Part shown: piece by piece, positions 52,457-61,331 of the stretch | Layout: every line of letters begins with the position of its first letter | How positions within the stretch are numbered: the first letter of the stretch is position 1 | NCBI RefSeq assembly: GCF_013141695.1 | Contig: NZ_WHNY01000040.1 | Location: 62,001-126,000 of the forward strand | Length of the DNA stretch: 64,000 nt | Source of the DNA: Paenibacillus plantarum | GTDB taxonomy: Bacteria; Bacillota; Bacilli; Paenibacillales; NBRC-103111 | Reading direction: 5' to 3' | Program-made: the position numbers and the translations under genes | Notes under the pieces: model-generated | Database searches by the model: none | The model's input: the letters and a program-made list of their open reading frames with translations, nothing else | What the model was told of the DNA's origin: nothing

Positions 52457-54568
52457 TTATTTCTTTTCTTGCAGCCATAAAATGCTCGTAACTCCGCGTG
52501 GGTAGTACTTACTGCCTGTAATCTCACCGGAAATGATTTGATCACTCCAGCTCCAAATGGACAAGGTTGGGTGCGTCAACCATGCAACATGGGCTGCATC
52601 CGCGGCAGCTCCCGTTTCATCCCAAGCTAGATCTAAGATTTCACGTGCGACGAATTGGCACAAATAAATTTTGCTTAACCAGGAGTTATTACTTGTCGAG
52701 GAAAGCTTCCATCCACCATCCGTGAACAGGCAAGTACCTTCAACAAGGACTACATCCAAATGTTTTTTCAATGCTTCGATATAAAAGCCGTAACGCCCCT
52801 TCACGTCAAGCGCAGACTTATTGCCTGTAAAGTAAGGGAATACCAAGCCTTCGATCGCTGGAATGATTTTGGAATCATTGCCTTCACCAACAACTGCTGG
52901 TATGTACCCTTCTTCCGTGACGAAAGACGTTACCGTTTGTGCACATTTTAGAGCCTGCTCACTTGCGATCAGAGCTAGATTTTCTCTGCCATTTTGAGCA
53001 AAAATAGTTTCCATCGCCACGTATGCCGCCCAACATTTGCCTGCCATATAAATATTGTTACGCGATTGTCCCAACGAGACATCTAAACTATCATACGTCG
53101 TGATTTCTGCTCCACCCATCGTGCGCGTGCTGTCTAACGACATGATCCCATTGCGCAGTTCTGGATTCGGATGATCGCGATGGAGCATACTCGTTAAACA
53201 TTTTTCGAAAATGGTAAGATTCGCTTGCAGCCATGCTTGATCATCGGTATGCGCTACATAGGTTGCTCCGCATAAAGTCCAATTCACCAATTGCTCATGT
53301 GTCATATGGGAGAAACAGTCATCCAAACCATAAAGCTCATAAGCCGAGTAGCCTGGACGAGAAAGTGTATTCGCAACTCCCATATCATGCGTAAATGAAA
53401 TCCCTCCCGGGTATTCCGTAGGATCGCCTGGGAAACTAACCATGTCTTCATAACTATACCGTTTTACGAACATATCCAGTTCATTACGTACCGTCCAAGG
53501 ATTCACGGCTAATTCATAAAATAACTGATCAACGGTCAAATCGAACGTGTTCATCATCCGGTATTCGCCTTCATTGACGATCCAGAATGGCTCATCATCC
53601 ATATCTAGAAGCTGTGTATTTCCGTTATAGCTACGAATCGCATGCGCAAGCATGAACTTCTGATCATCCGACAAGCGTGAATTAGCGATGTTATCGTCTG
53701 AGCTTTGAGCTAATGCCGTTAGCTTATCGAAGTTGCCCAAAGCGTACTCAGCAACGGCTTCAATATTGTGGAATAAACGTGCGTACGTATAGGATGCATC
53801 ACGACCTGCTGTAACAATGCCTCCGCGATGGAAGCAAATGGCGAATTCATACGTGCGTTTCTCCCCCGCAGGGGTGTCAGCGAATAAAGCACCAACAGTA
53901 CCGAGTCCGAAGGTCAAGTTCTCTACCATTTTCATTTTCAAAATATCTTCGATACTAAAATAGAGACCTGAACGCACTTCAGGATCTTTGGATACAATGG
54001 CTGTAATCCGGCCTTGACCTATTCCCGCGGCACCCTCCATCGTATCATCCAACCTACGCATCGCACTGTATGGATCTGTTCCTTGATACCCGAAGAAAAC
54101 TCTTCTAGATGAGGTTCCATGGGTATTGTCTACGGTAATCTTCGCAAGAACAGCTGGGACGAGCGCTAAACGCAACTCCTCATCACTTGCTGTTGCCGGA
54201 TCCGGTACAGACTGAACGGGAGAAATCAGACTGAATGTCAAATCACCAGCTTTCCACGTATCTGTGCTGACATAGAAATCTCGTTGAATCTCATCCTGTG
54301 CAAAAGGGAATACCGTTTTCTTTTTATTCGGCTTTGGATCCGGATTTTCAATATCATAGCGAAGGCTTTCGTCCTCACTCACGTATTCGAAGAATGGTAA
54401 TGCATCATAAGTGCCGCCTTGCTTAGTTTCTAGTCCAATATATATATTTTGCTTTGGCGGACGTGCTTGCTCGAGATCGAAGCCCCCGCTTTTGCCTGGA
54501 AATCCAAGAGTAAAACTTGCAAATGCGCCGATTGGCGAATGGTGTGCATTGAAAAATTGATTTTTCAT
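52457..54568 (-). CDS. Beta-xylosidase, glycoside hydrolase family 52
   Basis: A 703-residue intracellular retaining beta-xylosidase, cutting xylose from xylo-oligosaccharides. The opening FFNAHHSPIGAFASFTLGFP and length match Geobacillus XynB2 (GH52) closely. In XynB2 the nucleophile is E335; here E335 falls in VNEGEYRMMNTFDL, at the same number. The acid/base aspartate (D495 in XynB2) corresponds to an aspartate in TTYDSLDVSLG, about 493-496. No signal peptide is present, so its substrate must be imported, perhaps by a transporter elsewhere. GAGGAG is 12 nt before the ATG. It is divergent from an AraC regulator and has its own terminator. Confidence 0.95.
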   Translation of the reverse strand: MKNQFFNAHHSPIGAFASFTLGFPGKSGGFDLEQARPPKQNIYIGLETKQGGTYDALPFFEYVSEDESLRYDIENPDPKPNKKKTVFPFAQDEIQRDFYVSTDTWKAGDLTFSLISPVQSVPDPATASDEELRLALVPAVLAKITVDNTHGTSSRRVFFGYQGTDPYSAMRRLDDTMEGAAGIGQGRITAIVSKDPEVRSGLYFSIEDILKMKMVENLTFGLGTVGALFADTPAGEKRTYEFAICFHRGGIVTAGRDASYTYARLFHNIEAVAEYALGNFDKLTALAQSSDDNIANSRLSDDQKFMLAHAIRSYNGNTQLLDMDDEPFWIVNEGEYRMMNTFDLTVDQLFYELAVNPWTVRNELDMFVKRYSYEDMVSFPGDPTEYPGGISFTHDMGVANTLSRPGYSAYELYGLDDCFSHMTHEQLVNWTLCGATYVAHTDDQAWLQANLTIFEKCLTSMLHRDHPNPELRNGIMSLDSTRTMGGAEITTYDSLDVSLGQSRNNIYMAGKCWAAYVAMETIFAQNGRENLALIASEQALKCAQTVTSFVTEEGYIPAVVGEGNDSKIIPAIEGLVFPYFTGNKSALDVKGRYGFYIEALKKHLDVVLVEGTCLFTDGGWKLSSTSNNSWLSKIYLCQFVAREILDLAWDETGAAADAAHVAWLTHPTLSIWSWSDQIISGEITGSKYYPRGVTSILWLQEKK

Positions 54569-54740
54569 ATCAGGATGATGCTCCTCTCAGTCATTTGCCC
54601 TTATTATACAATGATCGAAACCCTGAACCCATGGGCAATACGTTCATACATTTGGACAAAAGAAACATTTGATTCCATCCTATTTAAGTGAGATAGTTAT
54701 CGTATCCAATACCGAAAAACCTTCCTAAAGGAGTCTTTAT

Positions 54741-55640
54741 ATGAAAGTCTTTCAACAAGAATCGTTACCCGCTGGTCTCGAAAATGTCGTTCATGGCGGT
54801 ATGCTGCCGGATGTGCAGGCATCTTTCCGGATTTTTGCCGCGCATCTTCGCAAGGTTAACGCGCAGTGGTCATTCCCCGAGCATCAACATCCGATGTTTG
54901 AGTTGAATCTTGTCGTAGATGGCTCCCAACGTATGCGCGTTGGCGACAAGCATTTTGTACAAAAGCAAGGCGATTTGGTTTGGATCCTTCCGAATGAAGT
55001 GCATGCAAGCTTGGGTGCGGTCGATGGCAATATGATGGAGTACGTGTGTGTACATGTAGAGGTAACGGATCCTTGGTTTCGTCAGCAATTAAGTCAAATT
55101 GGGCAAATTGTTCACCCCTCTGGCAGCAAAATGGAGAGCTTACTCCGTCCCATTCTTATGGATCTCGCACAAATAGCCAGAGAAAATACCTCTAGTGGAC
55201 TGAGTCTAAAGCTGCAAACGATGCATGCTTCCTTTCGAATTTTCACCGCGTTAAGCGAGGTCTTACTCGATGAGGCTGTGGTTTCTAATCAGCAAACAGG
55301 AGATTCAGGCTTAGCTGCGCAGCTAGCTGCATTCATTGAGCATCAAGCATCTGCGACAATGAAGGGGCAGGAACCATTTCGAATAACGCTTATTGCGAAG
55401 CAGCTCGGGTATAGTCCCACACATTGCAATCGAGTTTTTCACAAAGCTTATGGGGTTTCCCCACGGCATTATTTGAGCACAATCAAGCTGCGTCAAGCCA
55501 AGCTCCTGCTCATGGACCCTACGCATTCAATCGAGCATATCGCCGAACAATTGGGATACAAGGATTTGTCGCAATTCAGCAAACAATTCAAACGATGGAC
55601 GAATTTATCTCCCACGGCCTACAGACATCTTTCTTGGTGA
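54741..55640 (+). CDS. AraC-family regulator next to the beta-xylosidase gene
   Basis: A 299-residue AraC-type regulator. The N-terminal cupin sensor includes PEHQHPMFELNLVVDGSQRM and GDLVWILPNEVHASL. The C-terminal domain has the helix-turn-helix motifs ITLIAKQLGYSPTHCNRVFH and IEHIAEQLGYKDLSQFSKQF, ending LSPTAYRHLSW. AAAGGAG precedes the ATG. It is divergent from the GH52 gene across a 172-nt gap and presumably activates it in the presence of a xylan fragment. Confidence 0.9.
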   Translation: MKVFQQESLPAGLENVVHGGMLPDVQASFRIFAAHLRKVNAQWSFPEHQHPMFELNLVVDGSQRMRVGDKHFVQKQGDLVWILPNEVHASLGAVDGNMMEYVCVHVEVTDPWFRQQLSQIGQIVHPSGSKMESLLRPILMDLAQIARENTSSGLSLKLQTMHASFRIFTALSEVLLDEAVVSNQQTGDSGLAAQLAAFIEHQASATMKGQEPFRITLIAKQLGYSPTHCNRVFHKAYGVSPRHYLSTIKLRQAKLLLMDPTHSIEHIAEQLGYKDLSQFSKQFKRWTNLSPTAYRHLSW

Positions 55641-55757
55641 TCTTGCGATGGGTATTTCTGAAGAAACAATACCGGAATTCAGGCCTCCTCCGTATATGCC
55701 GCGGTATTGCCATTCAGTCAGCAACCGGTGGCAGAATTGTGGGAAGTGAATTTTCAG

Positions 55758-56186
55758 CTATTTTAAATTGAGTTTCACACTTATTTTCTTTGCTTCTTCT
55801 GTCACTAGTTGAATCGAGTAGCTTCCACTCACTCCATTAAACTCGATGAGTCCACTGCTTGATGGAGAGATTACTTTCTCCCATTGTACGAGATTCATGT
55901 TCACTACTTGCAGGGTTACATTCCCGGATTCGACCGTTGATTCATAAGGAATACTGACTTTCCCAGCGGTTTTAATCGTATACTCATGAACCTTATACGT
56001 ACCTTTCAAAGTCCCGATCGTAAGTTTAACGTTACCATTCACATTTGATTTACTAGTAAAAGTCGACACATTATGGCTACTAACTACCATATCTCCACCG
56101 AAAGCCACAATAAGCTTAATCGCAATCGCAGCGATGATGAAGATCACAAAACTAAGAATAAACCATTTTATTTTTTTGTTGCTCAT
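55758..56186 (-). CDS. Membrane-anchored hypothetical protein
   Basis: A 142-residue protein with one N-terminal membrane segment (WFILSFVIFIIAAIAIKLIV) and a beta-rich extracytoplasmic part. The middle resembles lipocalin/adhesin-like small domains of unknown function (KLTIGTLKGTYKVHEYTI, SGLIEFNGVSGSYSIQLV). No family is recognised. A ribosome site is present before the ATG (AGGGG). It is followed on the left by the AraC gene in the opposite direction. Confidence 0.72.
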   Translation of the reverse strand: MSNKKIKWFILSFVIFIIAAIAIKLIVAFGGDMVVSSHNVSTFTSKSNVNGNVKLTIGTLKGTYKVHEYTIKTAGKVSIPYESTVESGNVTLQVVNMNLVQWEKVISPSSSGLIEFNGVSGSYSIQLVTEEAKKISVKLNLK

Positions 56187-56279
56187 TGGTTGAACCCCTC
56201 TATCTTTTAAAATCTAGCATATTAATCGTAACGGAACCAGGAGACACTATTTACACCAAAACAAGCAAGATTGACATCG

Positions 56280-56410
56280 AAAGGGAACGTCAGTACACTA
56301 TATACTCGAAAACCGCCAAAATACCACGAAAACGGACAAATAGCGCACTCACGTTCCGTTAACTGGCAAAACTAGCATTTTACATAGAAATAGCGTACCT
56401 ACGTTCCCTT
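56280..56410. repeat. Intergenic repeats of the AAATAGCGTACCTACGTTCC type
   Basis: One reversed copy (AAAGGGAACGTCAGTACACT, 56279-56298) faces two direct copies (56338-56358 and 56388-56410) of the family also present at 42943-43125. The last copy runs into the 3' end of the gene at 56399 and supplies its final codons (KGT) and stop. Confidence 0.78.
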
Positions 56411-56830
56411 GCTACTCAAATTAGGCATCCCCATGTTTGTTCGACCGCAACTTTTATTTATCGTTGAAACTAAATCGTCTATCGGTCCGATGATTTTATG
56501 CACCTCCGGCAGTTGATAAAATGTACTCGTTGTTTCAATATCATTTATCTCATCGTGAGCAGAATACATAAAAATAGCCTTCCCTGCTCCTAATGCAAGT
56601 CCTAACTCGACATGGCTTCCCTTACCCGCTGGCAGCATGATGATAAAGAGATCCGCACGCAATACGGCTTCTTTCTCTTTCGCACCGATCGCCGCGAGCT
56701 CTTGAAGTGATTCTATACTTGTAAGCGTCGTCCAATCGTAGGTTTGAATATATCCCATAGACTTCAACTGCTGCGCAACATTTCGGACGTTGTCGATGTT
56801 TTTGAAACTGGATGCAAGATAGAATTTCAA
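56399..56830 (-). CDS. Nucleoside 2-deoxyribosyltransferase-like protein
   Basis: A 143-residue protein resembling the nucleoside 2-deoxyribosyltransferase superfamily. It begins MKFYLASSFKNIDNVRNVA, and has the family's IMLPAGKGSHVELGLALGAG, where the glutamate of HVELG is the expected nucleophile, then GKAIFMYSA. Members swap bases between deoxynucleosides or hydrolyse nucleotide N-glycosidic bonds. The start is TTG at 56830 behind AGAGGGG. The C-terminal codons and stop derive from an intergenic repeat, so the protein's end may differ from relatives. Confidence 0.78.
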   Translation of the reverse strand: MKFYLASSFKNIDNVRNVAQQLKSMGYIQTYDWTTLTSIESLQELAAIGAKEKEAVLRADLFIIMLPAGKGSHVELGLALGAGKAIFMYSAHDEINDIETTSTFYQLPEVHKIIGPIDDLVSTINKSCGRTNMGMPNLSSKGT

Positions 56831-56859
56831 TTGGATCCCCTCTCTTCTTTTCTCCCTAC

Positions 56860-57315
56860 TTACTTTCGCTCAGCTAAAATTTTCAACTGCTCATTCCGAT
56901 AGTTTAAAAATCGTGTCATATAACTCCTCAACACAACCCTCTCAACGATCCAGCCGACCCAGCCCATCGGGGCCTCAAAACTTAACGTATCTTTCATCAA
57001 AGTTTTATCACCTAAATCGATAAATTCGTGCTCATGCCTCATACTTTTAAAAGTACCCTGCAACATTTCATCAACAAAGCGATAAGGTCGAACATAATCC
57101 GAAATGAGTGACTTGTGTTTTTGCCTAATGAAGAAATGTCTCGCCTCAAAAGTAACCGTATCCCCTCCACTAATCATGCCTATTGTCGTTCCAGCTATCG
57201 CTCGTTCCTTGGTATGTGGCCAAACAGTCCGCGTATGTATATCAATATTCGTTGCCATGTCAAAGCAATCTTCAATAGCTGCTTCAATCTCGATTTCTGT
57301 GAAAATCTTAATCAC
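56860..57315 (-). CDS. SRPBCC-family protein
   Basis: A 151-residue START/polyketide-cyclase-like protein. The opening MIKIFTEIEIEAAIEDCFD and the later GDTVTFEARHFFIRQKHKSL, MRHEHEFIDLGDKTLMKDTL and VLRSYMTRFLNYRNEQLK are characteristic of a Bacillus group of ligand-binding SRPBCC proteins with unknown ligand. A GTG at 57315 has GAGG 8 nt upstream and gives the usual N-terminus; the GTG three codons earlier abuts that site. Confidence 0.85.
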   Translation of the reverse strand: MIKIFTEIEIEAAIEDCFDMATNIDIHTRTVWPHTKERAIAGTTIGMISGGDTVTFEARHFFIRQKHKSLISDYVRPYRFVDEMLQGTFKSMRHEHEFIDLGDKTLMKDTLSFEAPMGWVGWIVERVVLRSYMTRFLNYRNEQLKILAERK

Positions 57316-57342
57316 TGGATGCACCTCAATATTCTTTCTATA

Positions 57343-57489
57343 TCAATTTAGATTTTCAGCTACATAATACGATCCTTGCCGATCCATATCATATATAATA
57401 CCATCACATACAATTAGTAGGTTGGATTTATTGGATTCTATCCATTGTTGCGGAACGTCGTTCCCTAACTCCGTACAGATGACCCACAC
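57343..57489 (-). other. Doubtful short open frame or gene remnant
   Basis: Minus-strand codons read WVICTELGNDVPQQWIESNK, then LLIVCDGIIYDMDRQGSYYV. The composition is protein-like, but no ribosome site precedes the GTG at 57489, and extending it upstream runs through the terminator at 57503-57533. It may be the tail of a lost gene. I cannot assign a family. Confidence 0.3.
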
Positions 57490-57502
57490 TGAAGCGTTAA
57501 TA

Positions 57503-57533
57503 CAAAAAAAACAGCCTCCCCAAGGGAGACTGC
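57503..57533 (-). terminator. Terminator of the LysM-CAP gene
   Basis: Minus-strand stem CAGTCTCCC/GGGAGGCTG with the loop TTGG, followed by eight T residues. Confidence 0.88.
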
Positions 57534-57561
57534 CACAATCCACGATTTCACGTAACTTAAC

Positions 57562-58212
57562 TTAATTACTTATAAATTCCTGTACCCACTCACCGTTGTA
57601 ATAACCCACGCCAATTTGGGTGTAGTTCGGACTCAAGATATTCGCTCTATGACCTGAACTGTTCATCCATGCTGTCATGACAGCATCAGGCGTTTGTTGA
57701 CCTTTGGCGATGTTTTCACCCGCGTAGGAATAAGGAATGCCATAGGAGCTCATCATATCAAAAGGTGACCCGTACGTTGGCGAAGTATGATCGAAATAGC
57801 CGTTATTGTACATGTCTTTCGCTTTATCCAGTGCCATCGCGGTAAGTGCGCTATTGCTGGTCAAAGGCTTCAATCCAGCTTTCGTTCTCTCCTGGTTGAC
57901 TAAGGTAACCACTTGGCTAGCGAAATTGGATTGCGTCGGTGCTGGCGTAACCTGTGGTTTAGTCGCAACAGTCGTACCCGTGCTTCCTGGGATGTTGAGC
58001 TTCATGCCAGACCAAATCATGTTCGGGTTGGCTATCTGCGGATTCGCCTTGATCAGCGAAGTAAGGCTGACGCCATACTTCTTAGAGATTAACCACATAG
58101 TATCGTTGCCTGCTACCGTATGCGTTCCCGTAGAAGCAAATGCTGCGTTAGCCCCCATCAAGAAGGTTAAACCTAATGCTCCTGTAACTACAAGCTTCTT
58201 GTAACTTTTCAC
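57562..58212 (-). CDS. Secreted LysM + CAP/SCP domain protein (YkwD-like)
   Basis: A 216-residue exported protein. A signal peptide (KLVVTGALGLTFLMGANAAF then AS) is followed by a LysM peptidoglycan-binding repeat (about 30-75: THTVAGNDTMWLISKKYGVS, MKLNIPG), a Thr/Pro linker, and a CAP/SCP domain (about 95-216). The CAP domain keeps the cavity residues in YFDHTSP, YAGENIAKG and SSGHRANIL, with the ending YTQIGVGYYNGEWVQEF. It resembles B. subtilis YkwD. Its biochemical activity is unknown; it should act in the cell wall. GTG start with GGAGAGG 6 nt upstream. A c-di-AMP riboswitch lies in its leader. Confidence 0.92.
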   Translation of the reverse strand: MKSYKKLVVTGALGLTFLMGANAAFASTGTHTVAGNDTMWLISKKYGVSLTSLIKANPQIANPNMIWSGMKLNIPGSTGTTVATKPQVTPAPTQSNFASQVVTLVNQERTKAGLKPLTSNSALTAMALDKAKDMYNNGYFDHTSPTYGSPFDMMSSYGIPYSYAGENIAKGQQTPDAVMTAWMNSSGHRANILSPNYTQIGVGYYNGEWVQEFISN

Positions 58213-58227
58213 TATAAACCTCTCCTT

Positions 58228-58390
58228 TTTGCGGCCTGCGAGGTTAGCTGTCGGATTCGGATCAAAGAGTAATCACCCGGCCGCGTATAACGCGACTTCA
58301 CCCCAAAGATTGGTTCCCCCGTGCTTCAAAAAAGCTTCGGCCTTCTAAGTTTTGGATCCAGCTTGGATCTCAACGATTGTAACATGAGAA
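58228..58390 (-). ncRNA. ydaO/yuaA-type c-di-AMP riboswitch
   Basis: The minus-strand leader of the LysM-CAP gene contains the conserved blocks of the class: GGGGGAACCAATCTTTGGGG then TGAA (58297-58320), GGGTGATTACTCTTTGA, and CCGAATCCGACAGCTAACCT then CG. This class binds cyclic di-AMP and usually lowers expression of wall-remodelling or osmolyte-transport genes when c-di-AMP is high. No U-run terminator separates it from the gene. AACCTC inside the aptamer (58245-58240) is complementary to GAGGTT at the ribosome site (58222-58217), so control at translation is possible. Confidence 0.9.
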
Positions 58391-58521
58391 ATCTGTGAGA
58401 TCATGACTCAAAATTTACCATCATCAACACGATCTGGATATATCCTCCTCCATTCATACAACTTTTCTCACCATCTCGCGTCTAATCAGTAGCAATACTA
58501 ACTTAGAAAAGGGTGATGGTT

Positions 58522-59973
58522 TTGAAGAAATTTGCTATAAAATGCTCGATTGTCATTCTCGGATTAATGAGCGGATTGTTACCGTTACTTCCCATGCAAG
58601 CTTCAGCAAGCGTATCTGTGAAAGCATCTCTGCCTTATTTTCCAATTCAAATCAATGGTAAAGACATGGATATTACCCATAGCCAATACCCGTTTCTGGT
58701 GTATAAAGACATCACTTACCTACCCATGACGTGGAATAATTTCCAAACGCTCGGCATTGAATACAACTGGAGTGAATCCGATGGATTGCAGATTTGGTCA
58801 AATCGGAATTTCCCTCCACCTATTCATCAAAACCCGCTTGAACAGGATCTAACAACCAAGAATAATGCAAATAGTTACTCTGTCCAGGTTTCTGATGTGC
58901 CCATCACGATGAATCAAATAGAAATCAATAATAAAACAGAGCCCTACCCTTTTCTAACGTATCGAGATGTGACTTATATGCCTTTGACTTGGCGATTTGT
59001 CCATGATCTGCTTCAGATTGACATCCAATGGAGTGATGATGAAGGGCTATCGCTAGTTGGTGGGCAAAATGCTATCTATTCCATCATTGGTGACGATGAT
59101 CGTTCGTTATATTTCTACTCCTTGCTTTCCGCGGACCGTACAAAATCCATGCTTAAGATGGATAAAAGCAACTATCAAATCGAATGGAAAAACAATGAAG
59201 AACAAGATCAATTCATCAAAGGACTTTCTACGTCTCCCCATCCATTTGCTGGTAAACCAGTAGAATTAGTGCGCAAAGATCGTGATTTGTACTACGATAA
59301 TGTAAAAGTACACACACTTACAGACTCCGATGTATGGGAATCGGCAGACTGGGGAGCACCTGTCCCAACTTACTCGGTATTCCCGGCAGGCGATCAACGG
59401 GTGATCATATCCATTAATTTGACCTTGCCGATTGCCGCTATTGGGCCAAATTATGGCACGACGTATACATTTCTTATTCAAAATGGGAACGTGACCCGAC
59501 TCGGAGATTTCAATCAAAAGCTAGACCGCGTCATTCCGAATCCAGATGGTACTGTGTGGATTGCTTCTGCCAAATTACCTAGTCGAAATGGCTTTATATC
59601 GGGTAGTGCCCGTGTTGGCTTGCTGGACCAAGAAGGAACTCTTCACATGGTCAATGAACGGCTTCATGAGTTAGATGTTAATGCATTAGGTATAACAAAC
59701 CTTTCATTGTCCAATCCAGCATCCGCCGATGGAAGCCTTTATATCGTACTGAATGGTGTTTCGAATAAGGATTATGCTATGCAAGACACGGCAGGGCTGT
59801 ACACTCTGAATACCAAATTAGAAACAAAACGTTTATCCGACTATGTTTTTGGCGACTATTATTTGGATAAGAACAGAAACATTTTCATTAAACATCGCAA
59901 CAATACGATTGAGAATCTGAGTACTGGTGAGATGCGAACGTGGTTTGATTATGAATTAGCCAAAATGAAATAA
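58522..59973 (+). CDS. Secreted stalk-domain protein of unknown function
   Basis: A 483-residue exported protein. The signal peptide (SIVILGLMSGLLPLLPMQAS then AS) is followed by two related segments: IQINGKDMDITHSQYPFLVY with DITYLPMTW, and ITMNQIEINNKTEPYPFLTY with DVTYMPLTW. These are divergent copies of a copper-amine-oxidase-N-like (stalk) motif ending in W-S-x-x-x-G-L. From about residue 180 on comes a repetitive beta-rich region that may be a propeller (DRVIPNPDGTVWIASAKL, GLLDQEGTLHMVNERLHEL). No catalytic motif is seen. TTG at 58522 is 8 nt after AAAGGG and gives an MKK-type signal; ATG 58516 is too close to that site. Confidence 0.8.
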   Translation: MKKFAIKCSIVILGLMSGLLPLLPMQASASVSVKASLPYFPIQINGKDMDITHSQYPFLVYKDITYLPMTWNNFQTLGIEYNWSESDGLQIWSNRNFPPPIHQNPLEQDLTTKNNANSYSVQVSDVPITMNQIEINNKTEPYPFLTYRDVTYMPLTWRFVHDLLQIDIQWSDDEGLSLVGGQNAIYSIIGDDDRSLYFYSLLSADRTKSMLKMDKSNYQIEWKNNEEQDQFIKGLSTSPHPFAGKPVELVRKDRDLYYDNVKVHTLTDSDVWESADWGAPVPTYSVFPAGDQRVIISINLTLPIAAIGPNYGTTYTFLIQNGNVTRLGDFNQKLDRVIPNPDGTVWIASAKLPSRNGFISGSARVGLLDQEGTLHMVNERLHELDVNALGITNLSLSNPASADGSLYIVLNGVSNKDYAMQDTAGLYTLNTKLETKRLSDYVFGDYYLDKNRNIFIKHRNNTIENLSTGEMRTWFDYELAKMK

Positions 59974-59994
59974 GACTACGCGTTGTAGTGAGAA

Positions 59995-60032
59995 GAAAGA
60001 GGCTAATGGATATGCATCCATTAGCCTCTTTC
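59995..60032. terminator. Bidirectional terminator
   Basis: A perfect 17-bp stem (GAAAGAGGCTAATGGAT and its complement) with loop ATGC between convergent genes. The stem ends in TTTCTAATTTG on the plus strand and TTTCTTCTC on the minus strand. Confidence 0.85.
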
Positions 60033-60091
60033 TAATTTGTGCAAGACAGCAAAAAAAAGCTTGAAAACTCAAGCTTGTCATATGTTCTATT

Positions 60092-60547
60092 TTAAAATTT
60101 GCCTACGGATAGCGCTTGGTATTCCCACAACACATGCTGTACCTCTTTAAATCGTTCCTCATGGCATTGGATAATGACAGCAAGCTCGGGTAATCGCTCT
60201 TTTTTGCGAATAACATGTTTAAGTAGCTTCGTTTGTATGTAGCGTGTGATACAATACCCTATCATAAATCCACAAATGGCGCTTATAACTCCCCAAATAA
60301 TGGGACCCCAATACAGAATGAAGCCGAGACTAATTCCAATGACAGTGACTGCCGTGGATGTTGCCATACCCACCTCAAAGGCCAGCGTTTTCTTGTTCGG
60401 ATTTGAATTGTAATTATGATCTGGTATGTCCATATAGTTATCCATCATGATTGTCATGATTTCATTACGAGCTAGACCCATCTGTTCAAGTACAGCTAGT
60501 GCTTCCTCCACTTCTATCGAGTGCTCAAAAGTACTAATGATCAGCAT
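60092..60547 (-). CDS. Membrane protein of unknown function
   Basis: A 151-residue protein with a cytoplasmic N-terminal part that starts MLIISTFEHSIEVEEALAVL and looks like a small alpha/beta (ACT- or general-stress-17M-like) fold. Two adjacent membrane helices follow (AVTVIGISLGFILYWGPIIW and AICGFMIGYCITRYI), then a short C-terminal segment resembling another beta-alpha unit (ELAVIIQCHEERFKEVQHVL). The ATG at 60547 has AAGGAG 10 nt upstream. It overlaps the preceding gene by 14 nt and is the last gene of a four-gene membrane operon. Confidence 0.78.
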   Translation of the reverse strand: MLIISTFEHSIEVEEALAVLEQMGLARNEIMTIMMDNYMDIPDHNYNSNPNKKTLAFEVGMATSTAVTVIGISLGFILYWGPIIWGVISAICGFMIGYCITRYIQTKLLKHVIRKKERLPELAVIIQCHEERFKEVQHVLWEYQALSVGKF

Positions 60548-61331
60548 GCGGGTCATTCTCCTTCTCAAACAGACGTAATGGAAAATGTGGATACTTTTCT
60601 GCTAAATATTGCTTCTGCTCTAGACGAAAAAGTCGATTATGATCTTGCGCTGTCATACATGCGTCATATACAGAGCCTCCAATGACTGACGGCATAAATA
60701 ATAGCCAATGTGGATTTAGTAGTGCAGTCGATTTGGATAACTTACCAAGTATCAGATAAAGGACGGCTTCGTGTGATCGTGACATGGTCATATAAATAAA
60801 CCACCAGAGTACCCCATAGAATCCTAAAGCAATTCGGTTATTATATAACTGGCCGAGTCCAGGAAAAACAAAGGAACAGACCATAGCTGCCCCAGGTCTT
60901 TTGAAGCTAATATTCGTGATCGTCCACGGTTTAATGAGGTTGGACGTAATTCTTGCTCCTTCAAGTTTTGCCAGATGGTATTGCTTATTCGCATCGATCG
61001 CTTTGAGATAACTATCCCATATCGCGAACAAGTAAACGATGGCATAGGCAAATGCCCATCTTGGCTCAATAACTTGTGCAGCCAACTCGAATTGCCCACT
61101 GAAGGAGTAATAGATCGCCTCATTGATTCTAGCAAGTGAATTGATGGCCACTTCCCATGCTGATAACAGAAATCCGCGTATAAATTGGTGGAGCAGGAAA
61201 TGACCGAATCCAGGAAAGGAAGCTGACCACCACGCTATTATCTTCGGATCCTGCCAACGCAGGCTGGTTAAACCGTCCAAACTTAATAGAGCCTGCTGTC
61301 TCCGTGGCGGATGGTCTTGTAAAGAACTCAA
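60534..61331 (-). CDS. Polytopic membrane protein with duplicated PGxGhhhh motif
   Basis: A 265-residue protein with about five to six membrane helices. Two similar units begin with SFPGFGHFLLHQFIRGFLL (about 38-56) and FVFPGLGQLYNNRIALGF (about 155-172), a pattern like TM2-domain proteins (PGxGxFYxGxxxxG). This implies an internal duplication. No function is known. It overlaps the upstream gene by 4 nt and the downstream one by 14 nt. A TTG start at 61331 with AAGGAG about 12 nt upstream. Confidence 0.8.
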   Translation of the reverse strand: MSSLQDHPPRRQQALLSLDGLTSLRWQDPKIIAWWSASFPGFGHFLLHQFIRGFLLSAWEVAINSLARINEAIYYSFSGQFELAAQVIEPRWAFAYAIVYLFAIWDSYLKAIDANKQYHLAKLEGARITSNLIKPWTITNISFKRPGAAMVCSFVFPGLGQLYNNRIALGFYGVLWWFIYMTMSRSHEAVLYLILGKLSKSTALLNPHWLLFMPSVIGGSVYDACMTAQDHNRLFRLEQKQYLAEKYPHFPLRLFEKENDPHADH

